DNA of 64,000 nucleotides from Lachnospiraceae bacterium (GTDB lineage: Bacteria > Bacillota > Clostridia > Lachnospirales > Lachnospiraceae). A program made the translations under genes and the position numbers. Positions 1 through 8,415 of this stretch are shown here, piece by piece. A model generated the notes under the pieces. It was given only the letters and a program-made list of their open reading frames with translations, ran no database searches and was not told the origin of the DNA. The DNA lies in contig JAFSLV010000020.1 of NCBI GenBank assembly GCA_017448245.1, positions 50,544 through 114,543 of the forward strand. Direction: 5' to 3'. The first letter of the stretch is position 1. Each line of letters starts with the position of its first letter.

Positions 1-1158
1 GAAGAGATCGTCAAACTCTCCGAAAAATACAATCTGATGGTCGACCCCGATGCAAAAATCGAGGACATCTCCGTCGGAATGCAGCAGCGCGTGGAGATCT
101 TAAAGGTCTTATACCGCGGCGCCAATATCCTCATTCTCGATGAGCCGACGGCCTCCCTCACGCCGCAGGAGATTGCCGAGCTCATGGAGATCATACAGCA
201 TCTGACCGCCGACGGAAAGTCCGTCATCCTGATCACGCACAAATTAAAAGAGATCAAGATGGCGGCCGACAACTGCACCATCATCCGGCGCGGCAAATAC
301 ATCGATACCGTCCGGGTCGGCGAAAAATCGGAAGACGATCTGGCCGGCATGATGGTCGGGCGCGAGGTTTCCTTCCATGTCGACAAAAAGAAGCAACAGC
401 CGACGGACACCGTCCTTGACGTGCGGGATATTACCGCCAAAGACTACCGGGGTGTCGATGTCCTGAAGGGCTTGAGCCTTACGGTGCGGCGCGGCGAGAT
501 CGTGGGGCTTGCGGGGGTCGACGGCAACGGCCAGTCGGAGCTCGTCTCGATTCTGACCGGTCTCCAGAAGGCGCTCTCCGGCACCGTTACCTTAAACGGG
601 GAAAACGTCACCAACCTCTCCCCGGGAACACTTTTTGAAAAGGGCATCACCAATATTCCGGAGGACAGGCAAAAACACGGGCTGGTCCTTCCCTTTACGG
701 TCTCGGAAAATCTCATTCTCCAGAATTTTGCAAAAGCGCCCTTTTCCAAAAACGGCGTATTGCAGGAGGGCGAGATCAAAAAACACGCAACGGAGCTGAT
801 CGGGCGCTTCGATATCCGGCCTTCCGGCTGCGAAGAAAGACCTGCGGGCACACTGTCCGGCGGCAACCAGCAAAAGGTGATCATCGCAAGAGAGGTCACC
901 AACAACGGAGATCTGTTGATCGCTTTTAATCCGACGAGGGGGCTGGATGTCGGTGCGATCGAATTTGTGCACCGCTATCTGATCGAACAGCGCAACAAGA
1001 TGTGTGCGATTCTTCTCGTCTCCTTTGAACTCGACGAGATACTGTCGCTTTCCGACCGGATCAACGTCATCTTTGACGGCCGCATCGTCGGCGAGGTCGA
1101 CGGCGAGGGTGCGGATGAATACGAACTGGGCCTGATGATGGCGGGAGGGAAGGCATGA
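1..1158 (+). CDS. Nucleoside/simple-sugar ABC transporter ATP-binding protein (YufO/NupO type), 5' end missing
   Basis: This is the ATPase of an ABC importer for nucleosides or related solutes. The reading frame is open from base 1, so the gene starts before the window; 385 residues remain of a family usually near 510. The remainder shows the end of the first ABC domain (signature variant SVGMQQRVEI, Walker B ILILDEP) and a complete second ABC domain with a degenerate Walker A (GVDGNGQS), signature LSGGNQQKV and a Walker B variant (LLIAFNPTRGLD). A loosened second domain of this kind is normal for the RbsA/YufO/MglA class. It overlaps the first permease gene by 4 bases (ATGA) and is followed by a second permease, the BmpA-YufO-YufP-YufQ layout. 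The lipoprotein receptor is expected upstream, outside the window. The substrate is inferred from gene order. Confidence 0.9.
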   Translation, partial: EEIVKLSEKYNLMVDPDAKIEDISVGMQQRVEILKVLYRGANILILDEPTASLTPQEIAELMEIIQHLTADGKSVILITHKLKEIKMAADNCTIIRRGKYIDTVRVGEKSEDDLAGMMVGREVSFHVDKKKQQPTDTVLDVRDITAKDYRGVDVLKGLSLTVRRGEIVGLAGVDGNGQSELVSILTGLQKALSGTVTLNGENVTNLSPGTLFEKGITNIPEDRQKHGLVLPFTVSENLILQNFAKAPFSKNGVLQEGEIKKHATELIGRFDIRPSGCEERPAGTLSGGNQQKVIIAREVTNNGDLLIAFNPTRGLDVGAIEFVHRYLIEQRNKMCAILLVSFELDEILSLSDRINVIFDGRIVGEVDGEGADEYELGLMMAGGKA

Positions 1159-2210
1159 AACAAAAAATCTTACAGAGTAATATGCTCCTGACCCTTATTT
1201 CCATCGTCATCGGGTTTATCTTCGGCGCGATTCTTCTTTTGTGTATCAGAATCAATCCCGGCGTTGCCTACGCCAAGCTCTTTACCGGCGTCTTTTCGCA
1301 GTTCAAATACATCCTCTACAGCGCGGTCTATGCGTCGCCTCTCATTTTTACCGGTTTGTCCGTCGCCTTTTCCTTTAAGACGGGCGTCTTTAACATCGGT
1401 GCGGAGGGACAATTTGTCGTGGGAAGTCTTGCTGCCTGCCTCATCGGGATCTTTGTCGACGTACCGGCGATCCTCCATGTGCCGCTATGTCTTCTTGCGG
1501 CCATGGCGGCCGGCGTCCTGTGGAGCGCCGTTGTGGGGTATTTAAAGGTCGCGCGCGGGATCAACGAAGTGCTCTCCTATATCATGTTCAACTGGATTGC
1601 CTTTTATTTGAGCAACTATGTTGTCAATATTCCCGCCGTCCATAAGGAAGGCGGCGGTGAGGCCACCAAGGACATCCTCGCGTCCGCAAAGATGACGGCG
1701 CCTTCCTTTATCACACAGATCTGTTCGTATGCCAACTGGGGATTTCTGCTGGCCATCGCCTGTGCGTTCCTTGTGTGGTTTACGATCGAAAAAACAACCC
1801 TCGGCTTTCAGCTGCGTGCGGTCGGTCATTCCAGGACCGCGGCGGAATACGCGGGCATTTCCTCCAACCGCATCTTTTTAACGTCGATGTCGATTTCCGG
1901 CGCACTGGCGGGACTGGGCGGCGCGGTGCAGATCCTTGGCATGAGCGGAAGACTCTCCCAGTTTGCGGGACAGGAGGGATACGGCTTCCAGGGCATCACG
2001 GTGGCGCTGATCGCCTCCTCCAATCCCGTCGGCTGCATCTTTTCCGGTCTCTTCTACGGCGCCATGAAATACGGGGGATCCAAGCTCTCCATCGTCGGCG
2101 TGCCAAACGAAGTCGTCAACATCATCATGGGAACGATCATTTTCTTTATCGCGATTTCCCAGGTGTTCCGTCTGTTGCTGAACAGAAAGAAAAAGGGAGG
2201 TGTGGCATGA
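1155..2210 (+). CDS. ABC transporter permease, YufP/NupP-like
   Basis: First membrane subunit of the nucleoside-type importer, 351 residues, with about eight to ten hydrophobic segments. The hallmarks of the BPD_transp_2 family are visible: FKTGVFNIGAEGQF near residue 75 and GLGGAVQILG near residue 253. The ATG overlaps the stop of the ATPase gene, so the two are translationally coupled. The protein is predicted to pair with the next gene product as a heterodimeric pore. Its long N-terminal section before the NIGAEGQF motif is typical of the YufP partner rather than the shorter YufQ partner. Confidence 0.88.
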   Translation: MKQKILQSNMLLTLISIVIGFIFGAILLLCIRINPGVAYAKLFTGVFSQFKYILYSAVYASPLIFTGLSVAFSFKTGVFNIGAEGQFVVGSLAACLIGIFVDVPAILHVPLCLLAAMAAGVLWSAVVGYLKVARGINEVLSYIMFNWIAFYLSNYVVNIPAVHKEGGGEATKDILASAKMTAPSFITQICSYANWGFLLAIACAFLVWFTIEKTTLGFQLRAVGHSRTAAEYAGISSNRIFLTSMSISGALAGLGGAVQILGMSGRLSQFAGQEGYGFQGITVALIASSNPVGCIFSGLFYGAMKYGGSKLSIVGVPNEVVNIIMGTIIFFIAISQVFRLLLNRKKKGGVA

Positions 2211-3136
2211 GTCCCGTAACGATTTTAGGCTTACTCATCAATGCCGTTCTGGTATCGACGCCGCCGCTGCTCCTTGCGGCACTCGGCTCCTGCTTTTCGG
2301 AGCGCTCCGGGGTCGTCAACATCGGCATCGAAGGCATGATGACGATCGGCGCGTTTATCGGTGCCATGACGGCGCATTACACGGGAAACGGCTGGGTCGG
2401 TTTCTTTGCGGGTGGTCTTGCCGGTATGGTCTTTGGCATTCTGCATGCGCTCGCCTGTATCACCTTTAACGCCGACCAGACGATTGCCGGCACCGCCATC
2501 AATTTCGTGGGGCCGGGCCTTGCGGTCTTTATGAGCAAGGCGCTCTTCAACTCGTCCGACTCCCCGTCGCTTACGCCCGCGCAAAAGCTGCCCAAGATGT
2601 TTTCCGGGACCTTTGCGCCGGGAAGCTTTTTCTACAACGTGGTCGAAACATATCCTGCGGCATATCTTTCCATTGCGCTTGTGGCGCTCATCTGGTTTGT
2701 CTTTTTCCGGACGCGCTTCGGCATGCGCCTGCGTGCCTGCGGCGAGCATCCCAGGGCCTGCGAAACACTCGGGGTTAATGTGCGCCTCGTCCGCTATATC
2801 TGCGTGATTTTGTCCGGCTTTCTCGCAGGACTCGGCGGCGCCTTTGTGACGCTCTCGACCGTTTCGCAGTTTCGGCCGAGCGTGATCGTGGGACAGGGCT
2901 TTATCGCCATCGCCGCCGTGATTTTCGGCAAGTTCAACCCGCAGGGGGCGCTCATCGGCTGTTTGATCTTTGGTTTTTGCAACGGCATCAAGCCGCTTGT
3001 GGGATCGAGCAACGTCATTTCACCCAACCTCGTCTCGATGATTCCCTATATCGTGACACTCCTTGCGCTCATCTTCTTTGTCGGCAATTCGCGCGTGCCG
3101 GCAGCGAGCGGCAAGCCCTTCGTCAAAAGCGACTGA
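2207..3136 (+). CDS. ABC transporter permease, YufQ/NupQ-like
   Basis: Second membrane subunit of the importer, 309 residues from the ATG that overlaps the previous stop (ATGA), with GGGAGG just upstream. The frame is open further upstream, but that extension is antisense-like and has no family resemblance, so the coupled ATG was chosen. Motifs include ERSGVVNIGIEGMM near residue 32, NADQTIAGTAINF and GLGGAFVTLS. It is a little shorter at the N-terminus than its partner, as usual for YufQ. It ends the transporter operon; the DegV gene starts 33 bases later and may be read through. Confidence 0.88.
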   Translation: MSPVTILGLLINAVLVSTPPLLLAALGSCFSERSGVVNIGIEGMMTIGAFIGAMTAHYTGNGWVGFFAGGLAGMVFGILHALACITFNADQTIAGTAINFVGPGLAVFMSKALFNSSDSPSLTPAQKLPKMFSGTFAPGSFFYNVVETYPAAYLSIALVALIWFVFFRTRFGMRLRACGEHPRACETLGVNVRLVRYICVILSGFLAGLGGAFVTLSTVSQFRPSVIVGQGFIAIAAVIFGKFNPQGALIGCLIFGFCNGIKPLVGSSNVISPNLVSMIPYIVTLLALIFFVGNSRVPAASGKPFVKSD

Positions 3137-3169
3137 CCGCCGGCATTTTGACCGGAGAAAGCGAGGACC

Positions 3170-4039
3170 ATGGCATACCGGATAGTTACCGACGCGACCT
3201 TTGATCTCGACGATCATCTCTTAAACGATCTGCCGCCCGTCACGGTGATCCCGATGGATATCATCGTGGGAGAGACATCCTATCTGTACGGGCCGGGCGG
3301 GAATATCGGGCTCGATCAGTTTTATGCTCTCCTTCGAGAGGGTAATTTTGCTTCCACCTCGCAGATCACGCCGCTGCGCTTTGAAACCGCCTTTCGTGAA
3401 GTACTCGAAGAGGGGCTCGATCTTTTGTATATCGGTCTTACCACGGGACTGAGCGGCACCTTCCAGAATGCGCTGCTTGCCAAGGAGCAGCTTCTTGCGG
3501 AATATCCGGAACGGGAAATCCTCTGCATCGATCCGCTGTGCGCTTCCGCCGGCATGGGATTTCTCGTACGGGAAGCTCTCGTAAAGCAAAAAGAGGGGCT
3601 TGGGCTGAAAGAACTGGCCTCCTGGATTCTGGAGAGACGGCTCCACGTATGTCACTGGTTCAGCGTGGATACGTTTGAGCATCTCAAACACGGCGGAAGG
3701 ATCTCTGCCGCGGCGGCCGCCATCGGATCGGTGTTGCACATCAAGCCGCTCCTTCGCGTGGATGAAGAGGGCAGACTCGATGTCGTGGGAAAGCCGCGCG
3801 GCACCAACCAGGCGATCGCCTTAAAGATCCGGCACATGGAGGAGACGTGGACCTCCGGGGACGGCAATTTTGTCCTGGTTGCCAACGGGGATAACAAAGA
3901 AGGCGCAAAGATCTTTAAAGAACGCCTGAGGGAGCGCTTTCCCGGGGCGCAGATTGAAGAGACCTCGATCGGTCCCGTGATCGGTTCCCATACGGGTCCC
4001 GGAATGCTTGCCGTGTTATTCTGGGGTTCTTCCAGATAG
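3170..4039 (+). CDS. DegV family fatty-acid-binding protein
   Basis: A 289-residue DegV protein. The family binds a fatty acid between two alpha/beta domains and supplies acyl chains to fatty-acid kinase (FakA) in Gram-positives. Visible motifs are IVTDATFDL at the N-terminus, STSQITP near residue 62, the GLSGTFQNA ligand loop and the C-terminal GSHTGPGMLAV. A GAGG site precedes the ATG by 4-5 bases. The 3' end runs 24 bases into the 3' end of the converging GGDEF gene. No fakA-like gene is nearby. Family assignment is firm; the ligand is inferred. Confidence 0.9.
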   Translation: MAYRIVTDATFDLDDHLLNDLPPVTVIPMDIIVGETSYLYGPGGNIGLDQFYALLREGNFASTSQITPLRFETAFREVLEEGLDLLYIGLTTGLSGTFQNALLAKEQLLAEYPEREILCIDPLCASAGMGFLVREALVKQKEGLGLKELASWILERRLHVCHWFSVDTFEHLKHGGRISAAAAAIGSVLHIKPLLRVDEEGRLDVVGKPRGTNQAIALKIRHMEETWTSGDGNFVLVANGDNKEGAKIFKERLRERFPGAQIEETSIGPVIGSHTGPGMLAVLFWGSSR

Positions 4040-5425
4040 CATCCGGGCCGTTGCTTCTTTTTTGGCGGTTTTTTGCGTATACATCCTGCCGTCCGCCAGT
4101 TCAAAGACGGTCTGCGGATTGCCGCCGATTACCTCTTCCTTAAAGGCATAACCGTGTGAAATGCCGTAAGGCTTCTGGTGGAGCTTTACGCCCTCCTCCT
4201 TCAGCCTGCGTTCGACTTTTGCCAACAGCGCATCGAGCGTCTTTGACGAGGCACGCTTGATGATGACGACAAATTCGTCGCCGCCCATCCGCGCACGGAA
4301 GGCCTTTTCCTCAAAGCATTCGTTCAATACGCGGGCACAGGCCTTGAGCATCTCATCGCCGGCGTCATGCCCGTAGGTATCGTTGATGATCTTGAGATTG
4401 TCGAGATCCATGGAGATGATCGCATAGCTGTCGCCGACGGTTTTTAAGGTGCGGAAGATGTTTTCCGCGCTCTTCCGGTTGGGCAGAGACGTCAGTGCGT
4501 CGATGTAGGCCTGCTCGCTCAGCGACGCATACCTCTCCTGCCTCGCATAAGAGGAGGAGATGTTGAGGTAGTAGTTGAGGATCAGTGTAACCACGAGGCA
4601 CAGGCATCCGAAGATCGGAAGGAGCGAGGCCATATCGGGCATCCGGACGCCGTACATGCTCTCCGACGCGGCATAGATCAGATAGATGCCCATACAGGCG
4701 GCAAAGGTCCATATCCCCGTCTCCAGATAACTGCCGGCCCCCCTGAGAAAGTAGAGCATCATCAAAAGAAGCGGCAGGATCAGGAGCGAAGAAAAAGACT
4801 CCACGATCGTGTCATACGGCGCGCGTAAAAAGACGGCGCCCATACCGTGCGTGGCAAGGAGCCACAGCCCCAGGTCGATACAGATGATCGCGCCCAAAAC
4901 ATGCTCCGCGATGCCTTCCGTTGCCAGGGAAAAGCCGACCGTCAGACAAAGAAACACAAAGCCGAACAGCAACATAAAGGAGCCGACCACCATGGACGGC
5001 AAAGCCTCCGTGATAAAGAGGCGGAAGAGATTTTCGTATTCCCCGAAATACGCATTTTCAAGCAGGGTGTTGACTTCTTCTTCGCCGATGAGTATCCGGA
5101 TATCGAGCACCTTCCCCTCGGCGTCTTCCGGGATCATCACAAACAGGTGCCTCGACCCGTTGAGGCTGCCGCCAAACGCCGCATGGGAGGAAGAATGCAG
5201 GATTTCTTCTTCTCCCGCATATACATACACATCTCCGCCCGTCACACGCAGCATCAAAGAAGGAAGCGAAAGGCGTCCCGTTTCGATCGTCCATCCCTCT
5301 TCGACCTGCGTGCTTACGCTCCGCCAGGCTTTGAGTGTCTGCAGCCAGACCGCAATCAGAACCGCCAGAAGGAGTATGGCCGGCAGCAAGGACAGTATCA
5401 TTTTTCCGGCACGGACCCTACGCAC
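4016..5425 (-). CDS. Membrane-anchored diguanylate cyclase (GGDEF)
   Basis: A 469-residue sensor cyclase that should make cyclic-di-GMP from two GTP at the membrane. There is one N-terminal membrane anchor (about residues 10-28), an extracytoplasmic beta-rich region, a block of several membrane helices (about 135-290), then a C-terminal GGDEF domain with the canonical RMGGDEFVVI and the GTP-binding DLDNLKIINDTYGHDAGDE element. The residues where an RxxD inhibition site would sit read EEKA, so product inhibition is not expected. Its start lies inside the 3' end of the upstream GGDEF gene (8-base overlap), making a coupled pair. The input signal is unknown. Confidence 0.9.
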   Translation of the reverse strand: MRRVRAGKMILSLLPAILLLAVLIAVWLQTLKAWRSVSTQVEEGWTIETGRLSLPSLMLRVTGGDVYVYAGEEEILHSSSHAAFGGSLNGSRHLFVMIPEDAEGKVLDIRILIGEEEVNTLLENAYFGEYENLFRLFITEALPSMVVGSFMLLFGFVFLCLTVGFSLATEGIAEHVLGAIICIDLGLWLLATHGMGAVFLRAPYDTIVESFSSLLILPLLLMMLYFLRGAGSYLETGIWTFAACMGIYLIYAASESMYGVRMPDMASLLPIFGCLCLVVTLILNYYLNISSSYARQERYASLSEQAYIDALTSLPNRKSAENIFRTLKTVGDSYAIISMDLDNLKIINDTYGHDAGDEMLKACARVLNECFEEKAFRARMGGDEFVVIIKRASSKTLDALLAKVERRLKEEGVKLHQKPYGISHGYAFKEEVIGGNPQTVFELADGRMYTQKTAKKEATARMLSGRTPE

Positions 5426-7133
5426 GTTGCGCGATCCTTTCGTGTTGCTTTTTCTTCATGTCATACATTCTCGCGTCCGCCATCTGATACGTTTCTTTGG
5501 CGCTTCCCGTTTTTGTTTTGGTGCTGTAGGCAAACCCGCAGGAGAGGCTGTACGTAAACGGCTTGTCTTTTTGCAGGTTGGCCTTCACGACCCTTTCCGC
5601 CAGCCCCGTGAGCATCCGGCGGCAAAGCGCCTCGTCCGTCCCCTCGATGATCGCGACAAATTCGTCGCCGCCCATCCGGCCGACAAGCTTTGCTTCGCGA
5701 AAGCATTCCGTTAAGATCTGCGCCATGTCTGCCAGATACCTGTCGCCTGCGGCGTGTCCGTAGGTATCGTTGACCTCCTTTAAGTGGTTCACGTCCATGC
5801 TGATGACGGTAAAGGGCATCTTCTCCTCGTCGATCTCCCGCAAGAGTTGTTCGCACCTTGCGCGGTTTGCCATGTCGGTCAAAGGGTCGGTATAGGCAAG
5901 GCCGGACAGGCGCCGCATCATCTCCTCTTCCTGCATCTGTTCGATGTGATAATAGAAAAAGTTGAGGATCAGCGTCGCCACAAAGGCAAGTGCCCCCATC
6001 GTCATGATGTTAAGGTTGGAATATGCCTCCCCGCCCTTTCCGGAATATCGCGCAAAGCTGTAGCGGAGGATGTCGATCATGGCACTCATCAGCATCGCAA
6101 AGAATCCGACAACCCAGATCTTTTGGGAAATCTTCCAGCTCTCCGCGGCCCTGCCGCTGTTTCTGCGCCGGATCATCCCCCGGATTGCAATGGCGATCAG
6201 GAGGATCCCTTCGACGAAGATCATCGCATGGATCAGTGTCACGCACCGGTCGACATAGAGCACGCCCGTAAAATGCAGCATCAAAATGACGGTCGCCGCG
6301 GAAAGATTAACGGTGCGCACCGCCACATACAGCTGGTGTGCGCCGCCCTCCTGCGTCGCATCCAGAAAGGCAACAAAGGCAAAGGGAAGATAAAAGAGGG
6401 TGCCGTATTCGACCAGATCGTTCCGCAGGGGATTGGCGCTCAAAAGGTCTGTCAGATTATAGTAGCTGAGCATATAAAGCCCTAAGAAAAAGGCAATCAG
6501 GCCGCTGAAAAAGAGGCGGTTTTCGCGCTGGTAGTGCACGGTCAGATAGAAAAAGATAAACATCTGCAGCACGCCCATCACGCAAAGAAAGAGGCTTGCA
6601 AAGAGCGTCAGGCGGCCTGTACGCATATATCCGGTATGAAGATCGTGCATATTGCCGACGATGACGGGCTCGAGCGAAGAAAACGCACCGTCCTCGTTGG
6701 ACCAGATGCGCAGCGTCAGCTGCTTTCCTCCGTATCCGTCCGGAAGCGCAATAAAGTGAAACTGGCCGGGTGTCATCTTGCGCATGACCGGATACTGCAT
6801 GCCTTCGGCATAGACGAGCTCGTCCTCCACAAAGACCTCGATCGACGCGTGCCGCGTCTTGATCTGCATGGCGCCTCCGGGCACATCTTCGGGCAGTACA
6901 TGGCGGAGCACATAGACTTCTCCCTCCCTTACCACACCGAACGCCACCTCTGTCAGCGGAACGTCCTTCTGCTCCGTGGCGTCGGGAAGTGTGGCATCCC
7001 AGCCCGACGTCAGATTGGTGACGGGATAGTCCGTATCCGGCACTGACGTGATCAATTTCCAGAAAAAGAGCGCAAAAAGAACAATCAAGACTGCAATCAG
7101 CGCAAAATTTTTCCGGTGCGCGTTGACTCTCAT
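5418..7133 (-). CDS. Membrane-anchored diguanylate cyclase with extracytoplasmic jelly-roll-like sensor and multi-helix membrane block
   Basis: A 571-residue protein. After an N-terminal anchor (about residues 9-28) comes roughly 150 residues of beta-rich extracytoplasmic sequence resembling the DISM/7TMR sensor class. Seven or so membrane helices follow (about 175-385), then a GGDEF domain with RMGGDEFVAII and DVNHLKEVNDTYGHAAGDR. The I-site position reads REAK, not RxxD. It is clearly paralogous to the protein starting at 42600 (same YPV...GW opening, same membrane block). It is followed by an overlapping second cyclase gene. There is no convincing ribosome site; a TATAAT lies 7 bases before the ATG. 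Confidence 0.9.
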   Translation of the reverse strand: MRVNAHRKNFALIAVLIVLFALFFWKLITSVPDTDYPVTNLTSGWDATLPDATEQKDVPLTEVAFGVVREGEVYVLRHVLPEDVPGGAMQIKTRHASIEVFVEDELVYAEGMQYPVMRKMTPGQFHFIALPDGYGGKQLTLRIWSNEDGAFSSLEPVIVGNMHDLHTGYMRTGRLTLFASLFLCVMGVLQMFIFFYLTVHYQRENRLFFSGLIAFFLGLYMLSYYNLTDLLSANPLRNDLVEYGTLFYLPFAFVAFLDATQEGGAHQLYVAVRTVNLSAATVILMLHFTGVLYVDRCVTLIHAMIFVEGILLIAIAIRGMIRRRNSGRAAESWKISQKIWVVGFFAMLMSAMIDILRYSFARYSGKGGEAYSNLNIMTMGALAFVATLILNFFYYHIEQMQEEEMMRRLSGLAYTDPLTDMANRARCEQLLREIDEEKMPFTVISMDVNHLKEVNDTYGHAAGDRYLADMAQILTECFREAKLVGRMGGDEFVAIIEGTDEALCRRMLTGLAERVVKANLQKDKPFTYSLSCGFAYSTKTKTGSAKETYQMADARMYDMKKKQHERIAQRA

Positions 7134-7140
7134 ACCTGTT

Positions 7141-7146
7141 ATTATA
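7141..7146 (-). promoter_or_regulatory. -10 box of a possible leaderless promoter for the GGDEF gene at 5418-7133
   Basis: Read on the minus strand this is TATAAT, separated from the ATG by only 7 bases (AACAGGT). Transcription would start at or next to the A of the ATG. No good -35 is visible at 17 bases. Confidence 0.4.
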
Positions 7147-7187
7147 CTAAAATAACGGCCGCTATACTATATAAATCAAAGAATTCG

Positions 7188-7196
7188 TGTTATACT
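7188..7196 (+). promoter_or_regulatory. Extended -10 promoter element upstream of luxS
   Basis: TGT followed by TATACT forms an extended -10. The start point would be near 7203, leaving a leader of about 38 bases that contains the luxS ribosome site CCGGAGG. Confidence 0.45.
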
Positions 7197-7240
7197 AATG
7201 TACGCATCTGTTGTTCGTTCAACGATCCGGAGGTTCCACG

Positions 7241-7720
7241 ATGGAAAAAATCGCAAGCTTTATGATCAATCACGAAACCCTCCTTCCGGGCATCTATGTC
7301 TCCCGTAAGGATAAGGTCGGGGCAGAAACCGTCACCACCTTTGATCTGCGCATGAAGATGCCCAACCGCGAACCGGTCATGAATACCGCGGAGCTCCATA
7401 CGCTCGAGCATCTGGCGGCGACCTATCTGCGTAACGACCCCGACTGGAAGGATAAAATCGTCTATTTCGGTCCCATGGGGTGCAGGACAGGCAATTATCT
7501 CGTGATGGCGGGCGATCTGGAATCCAAAGACATCGTGGGCCTCATCACAAAGACCTTTGAATTTGTCCGGGATTTTTCGGGGGAGATCCCCGGCGCCCAT
7601 CCGCATGACTGCGGCAACTGGCGCGATCACAATCTCGAAATGGCGCAATACGTCTCCAAAGAGTATCTGGACCGCTGCCTCTACTGCATCAAAGAAGAGA
7701 ATCTGGTATATCCGGTATGA
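7241..7720 (+). CDS. luxS: S-ribosylhomocysteine lyase LuxS
   Basis: LuxS splits S-ribosylhomocysteine into homocysteine and DPD, the precursor of autoinducer-2. This 159-residue protein has the metal-binding HTLEH (residues 53-57), the catalytic Cys81 in GPMGCRTG and the third metal ligand Cys124 in HDCGNWRDH. The start at 7241 was preferred to an in-frame ATG at 7211 because CCGGAGG sits 6-8 bases ahead of it and family members begin here. Its stop overlaps the start of the nucleosidase gene by 4 bases, so the two consecutive enzymes of S-adenosylhomocysteine recycling are coupled. An extended -10 lies at 7188-7196. Confidence 0.95.
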   Translation: MEKIASFMINHETLLPGIYVSRKDKVGAETVTTFDLRMKMPNREPVMNTAELHTLEHLAATYLRNDPDWKDKIVYFGPMGCRTGNYLVMAGDLESKDIVGLITKTFEFVRDFSGEIPGAHPHDCGNWRDHNLEMAQYVSKEYLDRCLYCIKEENLVYPV

Positions 7721-8412
7721 AGACGGGCATCATCGGCGCGATGGACGAGGAGGTCCGTCTGTTAAAAGAGGCCTGTCTGGTGCAAAAGACGGCCACGGTT
7801 GCCCGCATGGCGTTTCTTGCGGGAACGATCCATGAGAAGGAGGTCGTCATCGTAAAAAGCGGGGTCGGCAAGGTCAACGCGGCGCTGTGCGCACAGATCT
7901 TAATCGACCGCTTCCAAGTCACGCATATCCTCAATACCGGGGTTGCCGGCTCCCTGGATGCGCGCATCAATATCGGCGATTTTGTATTGTCTTCCGATGC
8001 CGTCCAGCATGACGTCAACGCGACGCTTTTCGGATACCGGCCGGGGGAGATTCCCTCCATGGGACAGGTCTCCTTCCCCGCGGACGAGACGCTTGCTTCT
8101 TCGTTGTCGGACGCCGTCAAAGAGGCCGCCCCCGACATTTCGTGCTTTAGAGGGCGCATCGCCTCGGGGGATCAGTTCATCGCCGACGCGCAAAGAAAGC
8201 GGGAAATCAAAGAAACCTTTGATGCGCTCTGCTGTGAGATGGAGGGCGCTTCGGTCGCGCAATGCGCCTTCTTAAACGGGATTCCCTTTTGTATTATCCG
8301 TGCCATTTCCGACAAGGCGGACGGTTCCGATATCATCGACTATCCCGTCTTTGAAAAGAAGGCGGCCGCGGATTGCGCATCTGTTGTCATCCACTATCTG
8401 AAAGGAGTATGA
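7717..8412 (+). CDS. mtnN: 5'-methylthioadenosine/S-adenosylhomocysteine nucleosidase
   Basis: This enzyme removes adenine from S-adenosylhomocysteine and methylthioadenosine, giving the substrate used by LuxS. The protein has 231 residues, the normal length. Visible are GIIGAMDEEV with the substrate-site glutamate at residues 11-12, the GVGKVNAA loop, NTGVAGSLD, EMEGASVAQ and the catalytic aspartate in RAISDKAD. It is read in the order luxS-mtnN with an ATGA overlap; pgi starts 3 bases after its stop. Together these make a cytosolic activated-methyl-cycle cluster. Confidence 0.95.
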   Translation: MKTGIIGAMDEEVRLLKEACLVQKTATVARMAFLAGTIHEKEVVIVKSGVGKVNAALCAQILIDRFQVTHILNTGVAGSLDARINIGDFVLSSDAVQHDVNATLFGYRPGEIPSMGQVSFPADETLASSLSDAVKEAAPDISCFRGRIASGDQFIADAQRKREIKETFDALCCEMEGASVAQCAFLNGIPFCIIRAISDKADGSDIIDYPVFEKKAAADCASVVIHYLKGV

Positions 8413-8415
8413 GGT

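Noticed and set aside
1775-2206. Upstream extension of the YufQ permease frame
   Set aside because: It overlaps the YufP gene in another frame and has no membrane character; the ATGA start at 2207 is better.
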